A stretch of DNA of 64,000 nucleotides from Allolobophora icterica (GCA_963556255.1 OY744608.1:67456709-67520708), one strand, 5' to 3'. Shown: positions 41,146-54,194, counted from the stretch's first letter. The notes: generated by a model from the sequence alone, not told the origin. Numbers and translations are program-made.

Positions 41146-41424
41146 TCACTACATAATTAAGTGTTTAGCGAAAGTGTGCGTGTTTGTAGTAAGGTCAAGG
41201 GAAACGGCCGAACACTGCGAACAGGCAGCCGTAAGATGTCGCTGAACATTGACATAGGCATTTGAAATACAAAGTTCAAATTATACACTTTTAATAACAC
41301 TCTGTATCATATGATCAAAATTATAATTGCGTTAAAATGTTAATTTATGCATACCATGTCGTTAAACAATAAATATTAGTTGCATTGCATAGTACTGTTT
41401 AAACGCCTTTAAATGATGTCCTTA

Positions 41425-41875
41425 GGGGCCATCCACATATTACGTACGCAATTGGGGGAGGGGGGTCGGATTTTGGCGATTTTGCGTATGGGTGCGAACG
41501 GGGGGAGGGGAGGGGGGGACAAAATGTTTACGTACACAAAATAAATTTCTAATTATGACGTCCACATTAGCCTATTTATAACTCTGTATTGTCCTATAGT
41601 CGTCCGATGGCATTTTATTACATTATATAAAAGCCATGTGCAGTTATTCTGTGCTGTGAACGAGACACCTATAATTTGTCTATATTGGCCCTCACTCATC
41701 CTTCAATAATCAGTCGCTGCCGAGACACTTTCTGCAGCTGGTCTTCGGGGGGGGGGGTGCGTCAAGCGTACGTACGCAGGGGGGGTGGTGGTGGAAGAAA
41801 GTACGCTTGCGAACAGGGGTAGGGAGGGGGTCCAATTTTCCCGGATTTTTGTGTACGTAATATATGGATGGCCCC
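41425..41875. mobile_element. PIF/Harbinger-like MITE
   Basis: The ends are GGGGCCATCCACATATTACG and its near-complement; TTA is present on both sides (41422-41424, 41876-41878), the target size of PIF/Harbinger elements. The G-rich subterminal stretches are also mirrored. No coding sequence. Confidence 0.82.
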
Positions 41876-43852
41876 TTAAGAGACTGTGAGTTCTTTGTTT
41901 TCATTGGATTGTCACTTGTTGTCACGATAACGAAACATTGCCATCTGGATGAGAACAAATGAAGAAAGGAACTTTAAAGTACTATTCATAAAATGCTAAA
42001 TTGTCATATGAAGACTTTAAATTGGAATAAAATATATTAAGTAAATAAAGGCTTTAAACGCAAGACCACCTACAGAAATTCCAGGCCCTTATGCTGAGCA
42101 GTAACGGGGCCCTAAACTATCATTAGGCTTATGAGAAAAGTTGATTGCGGGCACGACCCGGGCCCCTAGAAATCGCCGTACAAAAGCGATAAAATATAGG
42201 CCCTATACGGTTTGATTTATATCCTAGATTGAAACACGTGCACCTGACGAACATTTAATACTAGGATGAAAACTTAGGACGCCTTGGGGCCCCCTAAACA
42301 TTACCTATAAAAATTGAAAATTTCTCACGAACAGTATCATCTCCCAAAGAAAGTTTTTGACTCATGAGACCTAAGATTTAAAAGAAAAATTTGAAGGGAC
42401 ACCCTACCACACGCCTACACACCCACAAGCACGCACACACACACTCACACACACCCACCCACCCACCCACCCACATGTATGTCTAAGCAATTGTTGATGG
42501 AGTCTGTTCTGGGTCCAATGTCACCGTGGCAATGTGGCATTGTTGCGGACTGCAAAAGTTCTGCAAAATTGGATTTAAAATTAAATAAATGTCATATAAA
42601 TGGTAATAGACAATACAGCGCATATTAAATATAATGTTCTGCTTATACAGGCAATTGTTTATTGCCTAAAAGTAATTATTCCAAGATTTTCTTCATAGAA
42701 ACCGCACGCGTGTGTTATGTAAACACGACGTCATTCGTTTTCGCCGCTAGGAGCGCTATCTACAAACGCCATAACGACGTTACATAGGAACGAAATATAA
42801 ATGAAAGAAATCTGAACAAAGTTAACAACATTGATAAAATTGTTGGGATTAAAAATTGCAAAAATTAAAGCGCTTCGTAATATTGATTTACGTTTTCTTC
42901 CAAAGCGGAGTTGTAATAGTTATTGATGAAGAAAAATATTCTCATTAGCACCAGTTTTTAATAACGCTGCGCTAGCCTATAAATAGGCCGCTCCGTGAAT
43001 TACTTCTGTCGCTTCTCGGCCTATTGGCCCAGATTAAAGTGATCACTATGTACATGTGAAAATCGTGTACCTGGCCCTGAGGGAGGGGGGGCTAAAATTG
43101 GGGGGTCCTGCCAGGACAATCCAGTCCATCCTGGCTGTACATGGTGACACTTTCTTCTGGTCGATAGCCAGAGGCAATAAACAAAACAAAAATAAATAAG
43201 AAATACATAGCGTTAACTACAGTCAACAACAGAACATCTCACATGTCATCAAAGTGACTAGAAAGTTGAGTAATGAGTTCAGATCATATTTATCCTGCGT
43301 CTAAAATTAGACGCTTACTTATGGACAAGCACCCTCTCATCAACCTTATGTCTACCTGTGTGTCTGTCTGCCTCCTCTTGTTTTTTTATATACTAGAATA
43401 CCAACCGCAAGTAAAAAAAATTGCAAGCACAATTCAAATTCTCACTTAACCGTGCTTGAAAGTTTATTGATATACGCTTTGGCGCTGAACTATTATAAAG
43501 TATGCCATACATACAAGCTACTTTTCACTGGTTATTACATAATTATTGCCATTCATAATAAATTTTAATACAGTTAAAAATTTTCAATAAATTTTAATTA
43601 ATTGTTGCTTTTGAGTTTACTGGTGAAGCTCCAATAATATTTGTTTCGGTGGCCTGCGGTGTCAGAAAGGTTGGACAGCACTGCCCTGCCTAAACAAGCT
43701 GTATTCTATAGTGTACGTAGCGCCTGCGAAGCAGACCAGTTATAGTCTGCTTTTAATATTAAACTAATAACAGCGAAAGGCGTATACACAGTTTCAATCC
43801 ATAAAAATTAGACTAGAATCTTTTTTAATTGAGATTTTCCGAGGAAACGCTT
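41876..43852. other. AT-rich DNA without a recognised gene
   Basis: It holds a short (CA)n/(CCCA)n run at 42415-42475 and otherwise no long ORF or recognised repeat. Confidence 0.5.
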
Positions 43853-43856
43853 TTAA

Positions 43857-44702
43857 CCCTCGAGTGCCCAAGCTATTTTTTGGTACACGAATGCCCAACG
43901 GGGGGGGGGGGGGGTCCGACCGGACCCCAATGTTTTCATTGTGATATCTGGAGAACGGATTGGAATATTTTAACGGGATTTGGCTTGTTATAATCCAAAT
44001 TCAATTTGCAATCGACTGATATATGGTATTTCACAATAGCGCCACCTGGTGAAACTTTATTTGAACTTTAATAGGGGGCCTACTCTTTTGTAGTTTCTTT
44101 GCAATTTCGGGATTTTTCGCATGTATTCAATTGTACGCATGTAGTTGTTCCCTGGTTGTGGGGTACAGGATTGGAATATTTTAACGGGATTTGGCTTGTT
44201 ATAACCCAAATTCAATTTGCATTCGACTGATACATGGTATTTTACAATAACTTGCGCTAAAAATTTATTTCTGGGTTGGTAAACCATATGCCAGTATGAC
44301 CACCAGCCGCATATCTTGGGGGTGTCCTTGGTATATGCTATGGTTGTGGGGTACAGGAATGGAATATTTTAACGGGATTTGGCTTGTTATAATTCAAATT
44401 CAATTTGCAATCGACTGATATATGGTATTTCACAATAACGTGCGTTAAAATAATTTATTTCTGGGTTGGCAAACTATATGCCAGTATGACCATCAGCCGC
44501 ATATCTTGGGGGTGTCCTTGGTATATGCTATGGTTGTGGGCTACAGGGTGGTAGTATAATCACGCAAAATATAACATACGAAGCCCAATTGAATGCTTTA
44601 GGATGTCCTAAAAGCATTTCTACAATTTCATAGCCGTTCTAAAGTTATCCGTGAAAAGCGGGTCTGGGGTCCGGTCGGACCCCCCCCTTGGGCATTCGAG
44701 GG
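43857..44702. mobile_element. piggyBac-like MITE with internal tandem repeats
   Basis: Flanked by TTAA on both sides (43853-43856, 44703-44706). The ends are CCCTCGA(G/A)TGCCCAA and complement, followed inside by poly-G and the palindrome GGTCCGACCGGACC on each side. The interior has three copies of GGAATATTTTAACGGGATTT, near 43961, 44172 and 44360, in units of about 190-210 bp. No transposase frame. Confidence 0.88.
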
Positions 44703-44706
44703 TTAA

Positions 44707-45400
44707 CTGTCTTTACCTCAGAGTCTGATTTACAATATAACAACCCAGTTAAATATTACTTAATCCAATTTCATCACGGAACCCTTGTCTTCCCCTCACG
44801 GGAGCCTAGAATTCCGCGGAACAAACAACACTTTGGGAAACGTTGGGTTAAGGCACAGATCTATTATGTCAAGGCACCTCTATACAGCATTATTGTTAAA
44901 TGCCATCTTTGGTGAAGGAATCACCTATTAAACAAATTAACGGCGCGATGCATATGTAGTTATATATATGCATCGCTTAGGCTACGGGTATTTTATGGTT
45001 CTTTGAAAATCTCATGATAGCCTAACTGGCGTAGAGTTCGAAAATGAACGACAAGTTCATTTGTATGCGTCGCATGGAAATTGACCAGCGAGCTTCCAGA
45101 TGACTGGCGACAACGAAGCAGTCATACAGAAAATGATTATGATAAGACAATAGGACGAATATTGTGTCTTTTCTCAAATTGCATAGTGTTGAGACAAAAG
45201 TGCAAAATTTACCCGAGACGCCATCACTGGAATCCAGAACTGCCCAAGATATGCCTGTGTTTGAGGTGACAAGTATATATATTTAAATGAAGCGTCTTAG
45301 TAACGGTGTCTAAATTCAACATTTATTTTATTCTAGTTTCTATATTGGTTTATGGCACCTTGCGGCTGCCAGGGCCCTTCACCTCGATTTTACATTTTTG
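44707..45400. other. No gene or repeat recognised
   Basis: Mixed-composition sequence with only short ORFs; nothing supported. The last 100 bp contain a weak copy of the GTGTCTAAATT-type repeat end. Confidence 0.45.
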
Positions 45401-45411
45401 GAGATATAAGT

Positions 45412-45627
45412 GGCACGCGGTGGTGTAGTGGTATATTCTGTGCCTTGTAACCGGAGGGTCGCAGGTTCGAATCTACCTCAAGCCACTGCGTAGCGAACTT
45501 GGACAAGTTGCTTACCCACAATTGTCTGTGAGGAAAGCAACGTGAAACCACATCACTCATCTCATCCCCGGGTGGCATAAAGCCTATCGACCTGCCTTCG
45601 GGCAGAGAATTCATCATCATCATCAAA
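45412..45627 (+). repeat. tRNA-derived SINE with CORE-like central domain
   Basis: A box-like TGGTGTAGTGGTA and B box GGTTCGAATC form a tRNA-like head (45415-45480). CGAACTTGGACAAGTTGCTTACC follows, resembling the CORE domain of CORE-SINEs such as MIR. It ends in a (CAT)n tail at 45612-45625. Confidence 0.82.
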
Positions 45628-45984
45628 GTTTATAATTATGCAACGGCAATTTAATAACGAAGTGCCGAATACATATATAAAATAGGCATTATAGTAATGG
45701 TGTTTAAATTCTGCGCCATCGGTGCTATTCAGGCCCTGTTAGCTACATTGGTTAAGGCAGTGCTTCCCAATCCTTTTTTGCAACGGAACCCTTTTGCTCC
45801 GATATTTCTTGCCATCTAAATTTCGTAGTATATAAGTTGATAAATGAAGTGTTTAACGACATCTTTTGGCTGACAGGGTCCTTGTCGTCACTCCTACCTA
45901 CATTATTTCAGGATTGGGTAACTGAGCTGGGCATTTCGATTTTGTCGTGTTTAGGTAGATTCCGTTGAACGATCTCGTGTTAAG

Positions 45985-46960
45985 ACAAAGTTGATCAGCG
46001 TACCCCCCCACCTTGCTCCAGGCTTCGGACTGGCATCACCCAATAGTCACGTGTGTCGCTTAGAATCACCGGAGGCTCAAGGGATGGTCGTTGGTGCGTC
46101 ATCTACAATGAATGAGAGATTGCTGTGTGGTGGAGTTAACGTGAGCCGCGGACCCGTCACTCCAACACTACAGACGCTGCTTTGTGTATGTAGACTTGGA
46201 ACTTGATGTTATTTGTCAGCTATGGATAGGAATCCGTGTGTTGGATCTATGTGTGTGGGTGCGCCTGTTACTGGTGACTTCCTCTGGTTTTCTGTGCATT
46301 GCTTGACTTGCTGATGAATTTATTTTCTTAATGAAAATTAGTATGTAAGCTATCGCAGATATCGACTCTTATTTGTCGTTTCTTTGAGTGGCGCTATATT
46401 AATATCCAAGTTAGATTACAATCAATTGTTTAACAGTCTTTTTTGGCATCAAAGGCCGTTGACGTCAATAATAGGACAATATACTTTTGTTTCTTTATAA
46501 TCTTGTTGTAACAGGAACATACGCAGAATATATCTGTGGCGAGAGCCTGAGAAATATATAGCCAAGTTTAAAGCGTTTTAAAGGTGTCTAAATTGAACGT
46601 TTTCATTTTATAATTTTAACGACATTGGTCCGTGTTGCGAGTGCGTGTAGCGAGTTGGAGAAATTATCAACGGAGCGATGGATAAATCTATTCTACACAG
46701 AGTTCCAATTTACATTCTACTAAAAATATTTCCCGTTTTTTTGGAACGATGCTCGTTAATCACGTTCATATACTCGGTCATATAGTTTGACGGCTTGTAT
46801 GTAAAGTAAAGATTGAGGTAAATGGACGAACAGGCAGCCGCAAGAAGTCGATGAACATGGACGCTAGTATTTGAAATACAAAGTTCAAATTATACAGTTT
46901 TCATAACACGCTGAATCATGTGATGAAAAATATAATTTCATTAAAAGAATATTATGCTTA
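45985..46960 (+). repeat. Diverged relative of the long dispersed repeat block
   Basis: It shares GTGGTGGAGTTAACGTG-type sequence near 46130, CTTAATGAAAATTA and GTTTTAAAGGTGTCTAAATTGAACG (about 46577) with the blocks at 39.9-41.1 and 59.4-60.8 kb. It also shares the flank GTTTTTTTGGAACGATG with 60898-60915. Confidence 0.7.
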
Positions 46961-47300
46961 AGGCTCGTTGTATGTCGTTAAAGTTTCCAAACCTCTAAAT
47001 GTTGTTCTTCGGATACTATAAATACTTTGTTTTACTCTTTTGTTATTTTTAACTCCGTCATTACTCTTAATCCGGCAGTGCCAGTCCCAAGCCTGGAAAA
47101 AGTAGGAGGCCGAGACTAATGATCTTTGTTATCAAGCAGCTTCGTTCAACGGAAATTACTAACTTTTGTTGCTTTTCTTTCGCAACATGAGAACATGGGG
47201 ATCTGGATGACGAACAAATGAAAAAATAATTCTCCAGGAAAAGAGAACTTTAACATACAATATAAAAAAACATAATACTATATGTTAATACACTCAAATT

Positions 47301-47345
47301 GTCGTCAACAGCCTTTAATGGCATATGACGACGTTAAACATTTGA
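47301..47345 (+). repeat. Retroelement-type 3' hairpin end without visible coding part
   Basis: GTCGTC (47301-47306) pairs with GACGAC (47327-47332) around AGCC/GGC, followed by GTTAAAC and an A-rich tail. It matches the 3' ends at 54066-54121 and 62769-62832. Confidence 0.65.
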
Positions 47346-47614
47346 ATATAATAAATAAAGTAGATAAAGAATTACTGTAAATAACTGCGCATGAAATTTT
47401 GATTTAGAATTAGACACCTTTAATAAGAGCTATCATTCTCTTATATTAACCATCGCTCAGTACGTACATTAACTGCTAAACCGTTCATAATTCGTCAATG
47501 GCATAATTTGTCGTTAAACACTATTTCATACAAGTATTAATAGTTTATAACGAGTCTCATTTTCCAGAATCTATTCACTTAGGTCCTCCTGGAATTCGCT
47601 AACTGCAATCATTG

Positions 47615-48165
47615 CTACAAGTTTCGATTAGCCAAAACTGCCTGACGAATAAACGAGGAAATCAAGGCGTGCTTACCTATGTCGATGGTACTGTGAAAAT
47701 GGTTCCGCTTGCAGGCCGAAAGAAGGATTCTAGTGGCGGCAATGGGCTGGCAAAGAAGATTACCGGAGAGGACCAGACGAGATAGAATTTGAATTGAGGT
47801 AATCCGGAAGGAGTTGGGACAGAGGGAAACACTGGCAGACAAGATCAAGAAGAAGACTTACATGGTTTTGGCATGTAACAAGAATTGACAAGAGACTGCC
47901 AACAAGGGCATACATTGCCACGTAGAGGGGCAAGGAGCCGAGGTAGAGAAACAAAGACTTGGATGGAAAACGTGAATAAAAGATCTCAAAGAACAAGATA
48001 TGGACATGAGAACGGCCCTGGATACTATCAAAGACAGAAAGAAATGGAGCCATCTTGTACAAACCTCATCGTCGGCACACACATGACGGAAGAGAGAGAA
48101 GAAGATGATGAAACATTGCTATTACATCTTCATATCACAGACTGCGGAATTAAATGGTTCTATAT
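47615..48165 (+). pseudogene. Decayed RTE-type reverse transcriptase C-terminus
   Basis: Broken plus-strand frames give GARSRGRETKTWMENV and later DRKKW-like and CTNLIVGTHM words, matching the tail of RTE-type RT proteins (a GRP-K-W-V block followed by an R-K-W-R block). Stops and frameshifts are frequent. Confidence 0.6.
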
Positions 48166-48937
48166 AATCAACTAGTCGTGAATAGGGTCAGCTAAAATAT
48201 TTAGCGTCTATGAACAAGATCTATTGTTTCAATTAGACCAAACAATAGAGATACAGTTAGCAAAGTCTACATTCAGTGATTCCTATATTCCGTAATATCC
48301 TACCTATGCCAACGACGATAAACTGGAGAACAGAGAAAATGTTGCAGAAGACAAGTACATGGTCTGTCTGTCTGTCTGTCTGTCTGTCTGGTGTCTGTGC
48401 GTCTGGCTGCTGTCTGCATGTCTGTCTGTCTTTAATTAAATATGTATGTCTATGTGACAAATGCCTATAATGTAACCTTCAGCTTAACACTTACCTTTTA
48501 ACAAATAATTACTTCTAATGGAACTAAAATAGTTTTCTACCTCCCTGTTACAGTCTCATATCTAGACTAATGCATTTTTATAGTATACATACCAAAAGGT
48601 GCTGCTAAAGAGAAACTATTCTAGAGAAAAATAAACTGATGAATTTAGACACCCTTAATAAGGTGCTTCTTTTAATTACATATACTTAGCAATCGCATTC
48701 AATCGCTACTTACAAACGTCGGGACAGTTACCATATTAACTATCAATCGCTAATTAAAAATCTGCAACAAGGAATCTATGTTTAGCATCGATAAACTATA
48801 CTAGTTGCAACGAGAATCAAATTTCCTATCCAGGTAAACGGCCTTTGATAAGTGAGTAAGCAGTGCCAGTCCTAAGGGTAAAGATGGAGGGCGCCGCTAG
48901 TAACCTTTGCTATGATACAGCGTCGTTACACAGAAAC

Positions 48938-48968
<31 letters not shown>

Positions 48969-49639
48969 GCACGCACGCAAGCACGCACGCACACACACCT
49001 ACACATACACGCACACTCTCTCTCTCTCTCTCTTAAACGGGATAGAGGTGTCGCCAAACTGTGAATCCATCTCAATCCATCCTTTATTCGCTGGATTAAC
49101 TTTAGCCCCATTATTTCCAGATAGAGTAAGATCAGACCGACTTCGTCAACGACATCGGCAGCCACAAGATGTCGCTAGACAGTAGAATTTACAAGCTGAG
49201 GTTAAACACCTTTAATTGGTTCCGTCTTTAAGTCATACATTAGGAGATCGAGTTCAATCCACGATATCAGACAATTCTCAAACATTGAACAGATGGTAAT
49301 ATTCTGTATGTCAACGGCTCCAGCAGCCACAAGATGTCGTTAACAAGTACCAGAAAAAGTTAAAATACAGAACAATGAAAGTTTAGAAACTGAGTTTAGA
49401 CAACTTTACTGCCATTAATTAGATTGGATTGTTGTGGATTATATTAAATTAGATTAGATTCGAAAAAGCATGGAACTACAGATCGTCAGCCGTGGAATTT
49501 GCTCTACATAAATGAACTGAGGAAGTTTAGAGTCGACGTTAACAATCGTGGCAGCCAAAACACTTCATATATGCCTATTACAATATGAAACATTTTATAA
49601 TTATTACAATAAGAAGCACTTGATATTACAATATGAAAT
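48166..49639. other. Repeat-rich DNA without a gene
   Basis: It contains a (TGTC)n run (48362-48392), an inverted SINE-like copy (48859-48927), a (CA)/(GCAC)/(CT) compound microsatellite (48938-49034) and several short AAGATGTCG(C/T)TA words. Confidence 0.6.
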
Positions 49640-51230
49640 GCAAAGCTACATTTAAACACCCGTTAAATACTTTCATTATATTATATATATATTCGCTAGC
49701 TGCGTTCATTCGCATACTTTCACACATTAGTCTGCTTCAGAAAGGTGATCAACGGCCGTGGCATCCCAAAGATGTCGCCACAAAATTGATATTAAAACAC
49801 GAAATACAAGGCTACATTTAAACACCCGCAAAACACTTTCATGCTATTATATATATATTTTCACCATTGCATTTATTCTTGTGTTTATTCTTGAATTGCA
49901 TTCGGACTAAAGTAAAGGTACGTGGGCAATAATGAAATCATATGGAGCCGGGAATAGATTTATAAGAATTCTTCAGAGCATTGGATGGAGATCAAAGTCT
50001 GCAGTGAAAGTGGGACGGGAAATAGGAGGAGGGTTTGTGACCACAATAGGAACAAGGCAAGGAAATCCAGTTTCACCGAATACGTTTATTACCTGCTTGG
50101 AGAGAATCATGGATACGATCCAAGATAATGGAACAGGAATCTCGGTATACGGCGAACTGATTAACAACTAACTATTTGCAGATGACATTGAGTTTTCAGA
50201 GAACAGCTGTGAGAAGTTGCAAGAAAATGTTTGTGGGCTACACACATCTGCCAAACGTGCTGGATTAAAAATAAACGTGGACAGAACAAAAGCAATAGTA
50301 TTGGCAAACAGACAATAGAAAAGGGAATAAGAGTGCAAGAGGAGCTGATTGAAAATGTAACGGAATTTGTGTATTTAAGCAGACTGCTAACATGGAATAA
50401 TGATTGCACAACGGACATAAAGGCAAGAATAACAAAGGCGAAGGGAGTCATTGCAGGACTAAATACCATATGGAAGACCAAGCAAATCAGTTACAAAACC
50501 AAATTAAATATCTTAAAAGTAAATATGATTAGAATCGAATAAACATAGAACTATAGATCGTCAGTAATAGGAATAGCTCAACATAAATTAATTGAGGCAG
50601 TTAATGGTCGAAGTTAACGGCCGTGGCAGCCAAAACACTTAATTGGCCTATTACAACATGCAACACTTTATATTACAATATGAAACACTTTATATTACAG
50701 TATGAAACACTTTATATTACAATATGAAACAATTTATATTACAATATGACACACTTGATATTACAATATGAAATGCAAGGCTGACTTTAAAAACCCTTTA
50801 AACGCTTTCATTGTGTTTTAGATAATCACCAAATGCGTTCACTTGCAGTCTTTCTTTATAAGTTACCTTGGTCGACTTAAACGGCCCTTGCAGCCCAAAG
50901 ATGTCGCCACACAATTGATCTTAAAAACACGAAATATAACACCAAATTTAAACACCCGTAAAACGCTTTCCTTGTGTTATATATATAAATTTATATGTTC
51001 AACCATTGTGTTCATTCTTAAATCGCTTGAGTTGATGGGCTCCATTAAAGCAGTGCAAAATTGGATACTTATTTTCAGGCAAAGATAAGGTCGCCTTAAA
51101 CGGCACAAAGATGTCGCCACACAATTGATAATAAAAAACGAAATAAAATCCCCACATTTAAACACCCGTAAAACGCTTTTGTTGTGTTATATATTATATT
51201 TTCGCCATTGCGTTCATCTTTAGATCACGC
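49640..51230 (+). repeat. ~180-bp tandem repeat split by a retroelement relic
   Basis: Units share ATTTAAACACCCGTAAAACG, CTTTCATTGTGTTATATATA, a GCGTTCATTC segment and CAAAGATGTCGCCACACAAT. Units are at about 49640 and 49810, then 50780, 50945 and 51125 after the relic at 49926-50545. Inside, 50660-50775 is a 22-bp array of ATGAAACACTTTATATTACA. Confidence 0.78.
49926..50545 (+). pseudogene. RTE-type reverse transcriptase relic
   Basis: The RT palm is recognisable: GFVTTIGTRQGNPVSPNTF, LFADDIEFSE and AGLKINVDRTKAIVLANR, then in another frame ENVTEFVYLSRLLTWNNDCT. Two or more frame changes break it, and the catalytic box reads FADD. Confidence 0.82.
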
Positions 51231-51281
51231 TTGATCCCTGTCTGTGTCTGTTAGAATTATACAGCATCAAAATTTCCGCAA

Positions 51282-51441
51282 AATGAGTAAATCGTTCGCC
51301 AGTCTTCTCCCTCTCCAACTTATCATCCCACCGACAGCAATGGGGTGCCAGTGGAACATAAATTTCGTAACAGTGGGATTTGAACTCTTGACGTCTACGT
51401 TGACAGTCCGGCACGCTAACCACTAAACTATCGCCCAACAC
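51282..51441 (-). repeat. tRNA-derived SINE, minus strand
   Basis: On the minus strand a tRNA-like head has A box TAGTTTAGTGGTTAGCGTG and B box GAGTTCAAATCCCAC. The rest continues with GGCACCCCATTGCTGTCGGT. It is distinct from the SINE at 45412-45627. Confidence 0.7.
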
Positions 51442-52847
51442 AAATGTACAACTTCGGGTGGTGCCAGTCTCAACCTTTGTTACGACACAGCGTTGTTAAT
51501 TCAAAGACAACTAGACGAAGATGGGTTTACACAACAATCTAAATTTAAGGCGATTGACTTTTATAAATAAAATGTGTTCCTTTTAAATTTGTCTATTTAT
51601 CAAGTCACCACCGGCGAATTCTCGCAAACTTAGAACCGAACCAGTGGAGTTTGATGTCGTTGGTGTTGTAGGGAGATGAAGATCTGATCCAGAGGAAGGA
51701 GAAAACTCTTCTCAAAGCAACAGCGCGACAGTTAAAGAACGCACAGACAGACAAAAAGACAGACAGACGGACGGAGAGAGACAGAGAGAGACAGAGAGAG
51801 ACTTAGAAACATGTACACAGTAATACGGAGGAAGTCAAACACCCTCCGCGTACTTTGACCTTCTCTCTCAGACCATGGATTCTCGCGTGAAGTTGCAAAC
51901 ATTAATTAGACCGATTTTTATCAACAAATTACTGGGGAAAAATTATTATTTGTTCACAATAAAAACCGATTTTTATTCATGATTATTTTAAAGTAGTTTT
52001 CGGTGCTTGTTTTAATTAATTTTTACACAGAATTACAGACTATTTGATTCTATTGAAGTTAAAGCTATGCCTCGCAGCCAAGTTCTCGATATGCTTCATT
52101 TCCGAGTCTATCAACGGACTTGTTGCCTTAAGATGTCGCTAAACATCGAATAAAGCAGCTTTCTAATTACACACCCGTAAAACGCTGCAAGCGATGTTAT
52201 AATTATGTGCAGTTAAAGTCACCATTCAAATATGCAATTCAGTTATAACATGGGAAACGTTACTGTTCTGTATTACGTCACAAGAACGGTGAGAACTGAA
52301 ATATGCCAAAATAACTTTTGCCATAAGCTGTCGTTAACCTCTGGATCCACCCATTCAACCGTTATTATGATTCATCCCAATTGGTGAAACTTATTTAGTT
52401 AGTTGTGCCAGGCACAGGACTAGATAATGAAGGGGGTGACGTTAACGGCCCTAGCAGCTATAAGATGTCGTTGAACACTGGCTACTGCTAATGCTGGGTT
52501 TGCACAATGGTCAAGGAGCTTAAATGTTACCATGGAGGACGCAGTTCAAATTTCCATAAGGGTAAAACATTTCATGATTTGCATCCCACAGTCTAGTTCA
52601 ATGCAGTCTGGTGTTGTTGAGGTCTTTCAACTTAAGACTCACAAGTTTCATCTTCTGAGTCCAACCGTAGTCTCATTTCTCGTTTACTTACTTACCGAAC
52701 TTCCCCTGGACTTTTCCAACGAATAACGAATTTTGGACACCGGTTTCAGCTGAAGCCTGATGACGATGCTAAAAGAGAATACCACCAGACCACTGTAACG
52801 ATCACTCCTATAAAATGACTGAACAACACTGATGTTAAAAGATAAAT
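51442..52847. other. Repeat-derived DNA without a gene
   Basis: It has several copies of the AAGATGTCG(T/C)T(A/G)AACA word (near 52130, 52460), a short (GACA)/(GAGA) tract at 51740-51800 and no supported ORF. Confidence 0.5.
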
Positions 52848-53388
52848 AAGATTTATTTGGATCCCAAGTCACATTGGCCTGACAGGTAATGATCGAGCAG
52901 ATACTTTGGCTAGAGAAGCCCTGAGTATTGACCATGTTAATTCTACTAATCATCTTGAACTTTCAGAAATTTTTACTTTAATGAAACTGTATATAGTAAA
53001 TAAATGGCAATTAGAATATACTAATGATAATAGAGGTCATTTCTATAAATCTATTTCTCCAATTGTAAGTACAGATATTAAATATTTAGAACCTTATAGG
53101 CATAAAGAAGTCCAAATTTCTAGGTTACGTCTGGGAGTCGCGAATACTAATCAAAGGCTGTTTATTATAAAACGACATTCAAGTGGTTTATGTGATACCT
53201 GTCAGGTCAAGGAGACTCTTCATCACCTACTACTTGCGTGTAAAAAAGAAGATATATCGAAGTTGTTGGGAGATAAATGTCAATTGTATAAAAGGGACAT
53301 TTCTATTTCAACCCTTTTAACAGTAAATATATTACAAAATGAAGTGTATAGGGTACTTAAACTAATTACTAAAGGTCAAATTCTGTAA
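52848..53388 (+). pseudogene. ORF2 C-terminus: RNase H end and terminal CCHC-type finger
   Basis: The open frame starts with FIWIPSHIGLTGNDRADTLA, the last motif of a retroelement RNase H domain, and ends with LRLGVANTNQRLFIIKRHSS then CDTCQVKETLHHLLLACKKE, the usual C-terminal cysteine/histidine segment of jockey/I-like elements. Endonuclease and RT are absent. Confidence 0.85.
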
Positions 53389-54121
53389 AGAGATATGCTA
53401 AGTTTGCTAATGTAAATAGTTGTTTTTTTGTTTTTTTTTAAATCTGTAATTTTAATTAGTCTTTTCCTTGTGCATTTTATTTTATTGTATTAATTATTAC
53501 ATTATTATAATGCAATCTTGAATGCATTAATATCAAACTTGAAACAATTGTAATTATTATGCTCATATAATTTTATGCTTTGTTGGTTGATGAGATTTGT
53601 ACTTGAGTGTGTTTAGTACCTGAGCAGTTTCTTTGAGGAAAGGTACTTGGTATAACCATACGTTTAATTTAATATGCATGATGTATGTGAGATTGGTACT
53701 ATTTCATACATGATATGATTGTAGTGGTACATATTGCTATAAGATCTCATTGAACTGAGGAATAAGAAATGATCAATTAAACATTTCAATAATAGAATGG
53801 GAATATAATGTCATAATTATAATCATTTGTGCTGTGCATTTATGTCTGAAGTTGTTTAAATATTTCTAGCGAGTGACAATAGTTGCGAAGTACTGTTTGG
53901 TTTGCGTCGGAACATTTTATAGCTATGTGTATTATAAATAACATTAGATATGTTGCTTTGGGTGATGTGACATTACTGACATTGTAAGCTTATGTTTGAC
54001 ACCTTTACATGGTGTTATACGGACACTATAAGTTTATCGTTTTCTAGAAATTGTATTTGTGAATTGTCGTCAACGGCCATTGTTGCCAAAGGACGACGTT
54101 AAACTTTGGAATAAAAAAAAA
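52848..54121 (+). mobile_element. Non-LTR retrotransposon 3' end, copy 1
   Basis: A 5'-truncated copy: coding end 52848-53388, an AT-rich ~680-bp 3' untranslated region, a hairpin (54066-54097, GTCGTC/GACGAC with an inner GGC/GCC pair) and a terminal A run. The second copy at 61577-62832 aligns throughout. Confidence 0.85.
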
Positions 54122-54194
54122 AGATGTTAAAAGATTAGGCAACGACGAAGAGGACTTATCTTCACAAAGCATCGCTTTCTGACACATTTTGTGT

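Noticed and set aside
45412..45480. Functional tRNA gene
   Set aside because: A and B boxes are present but the flanking arms do not fold into a full cloverleaf by eye, and the CORE-like body and (CAT)n tail mark a SINE.
50660..50775. Possible minisatellite origin or array with function
   Set aside because: Simple 22-bp tandem duplication inside a larger tandem repeat; nothing points to a role.
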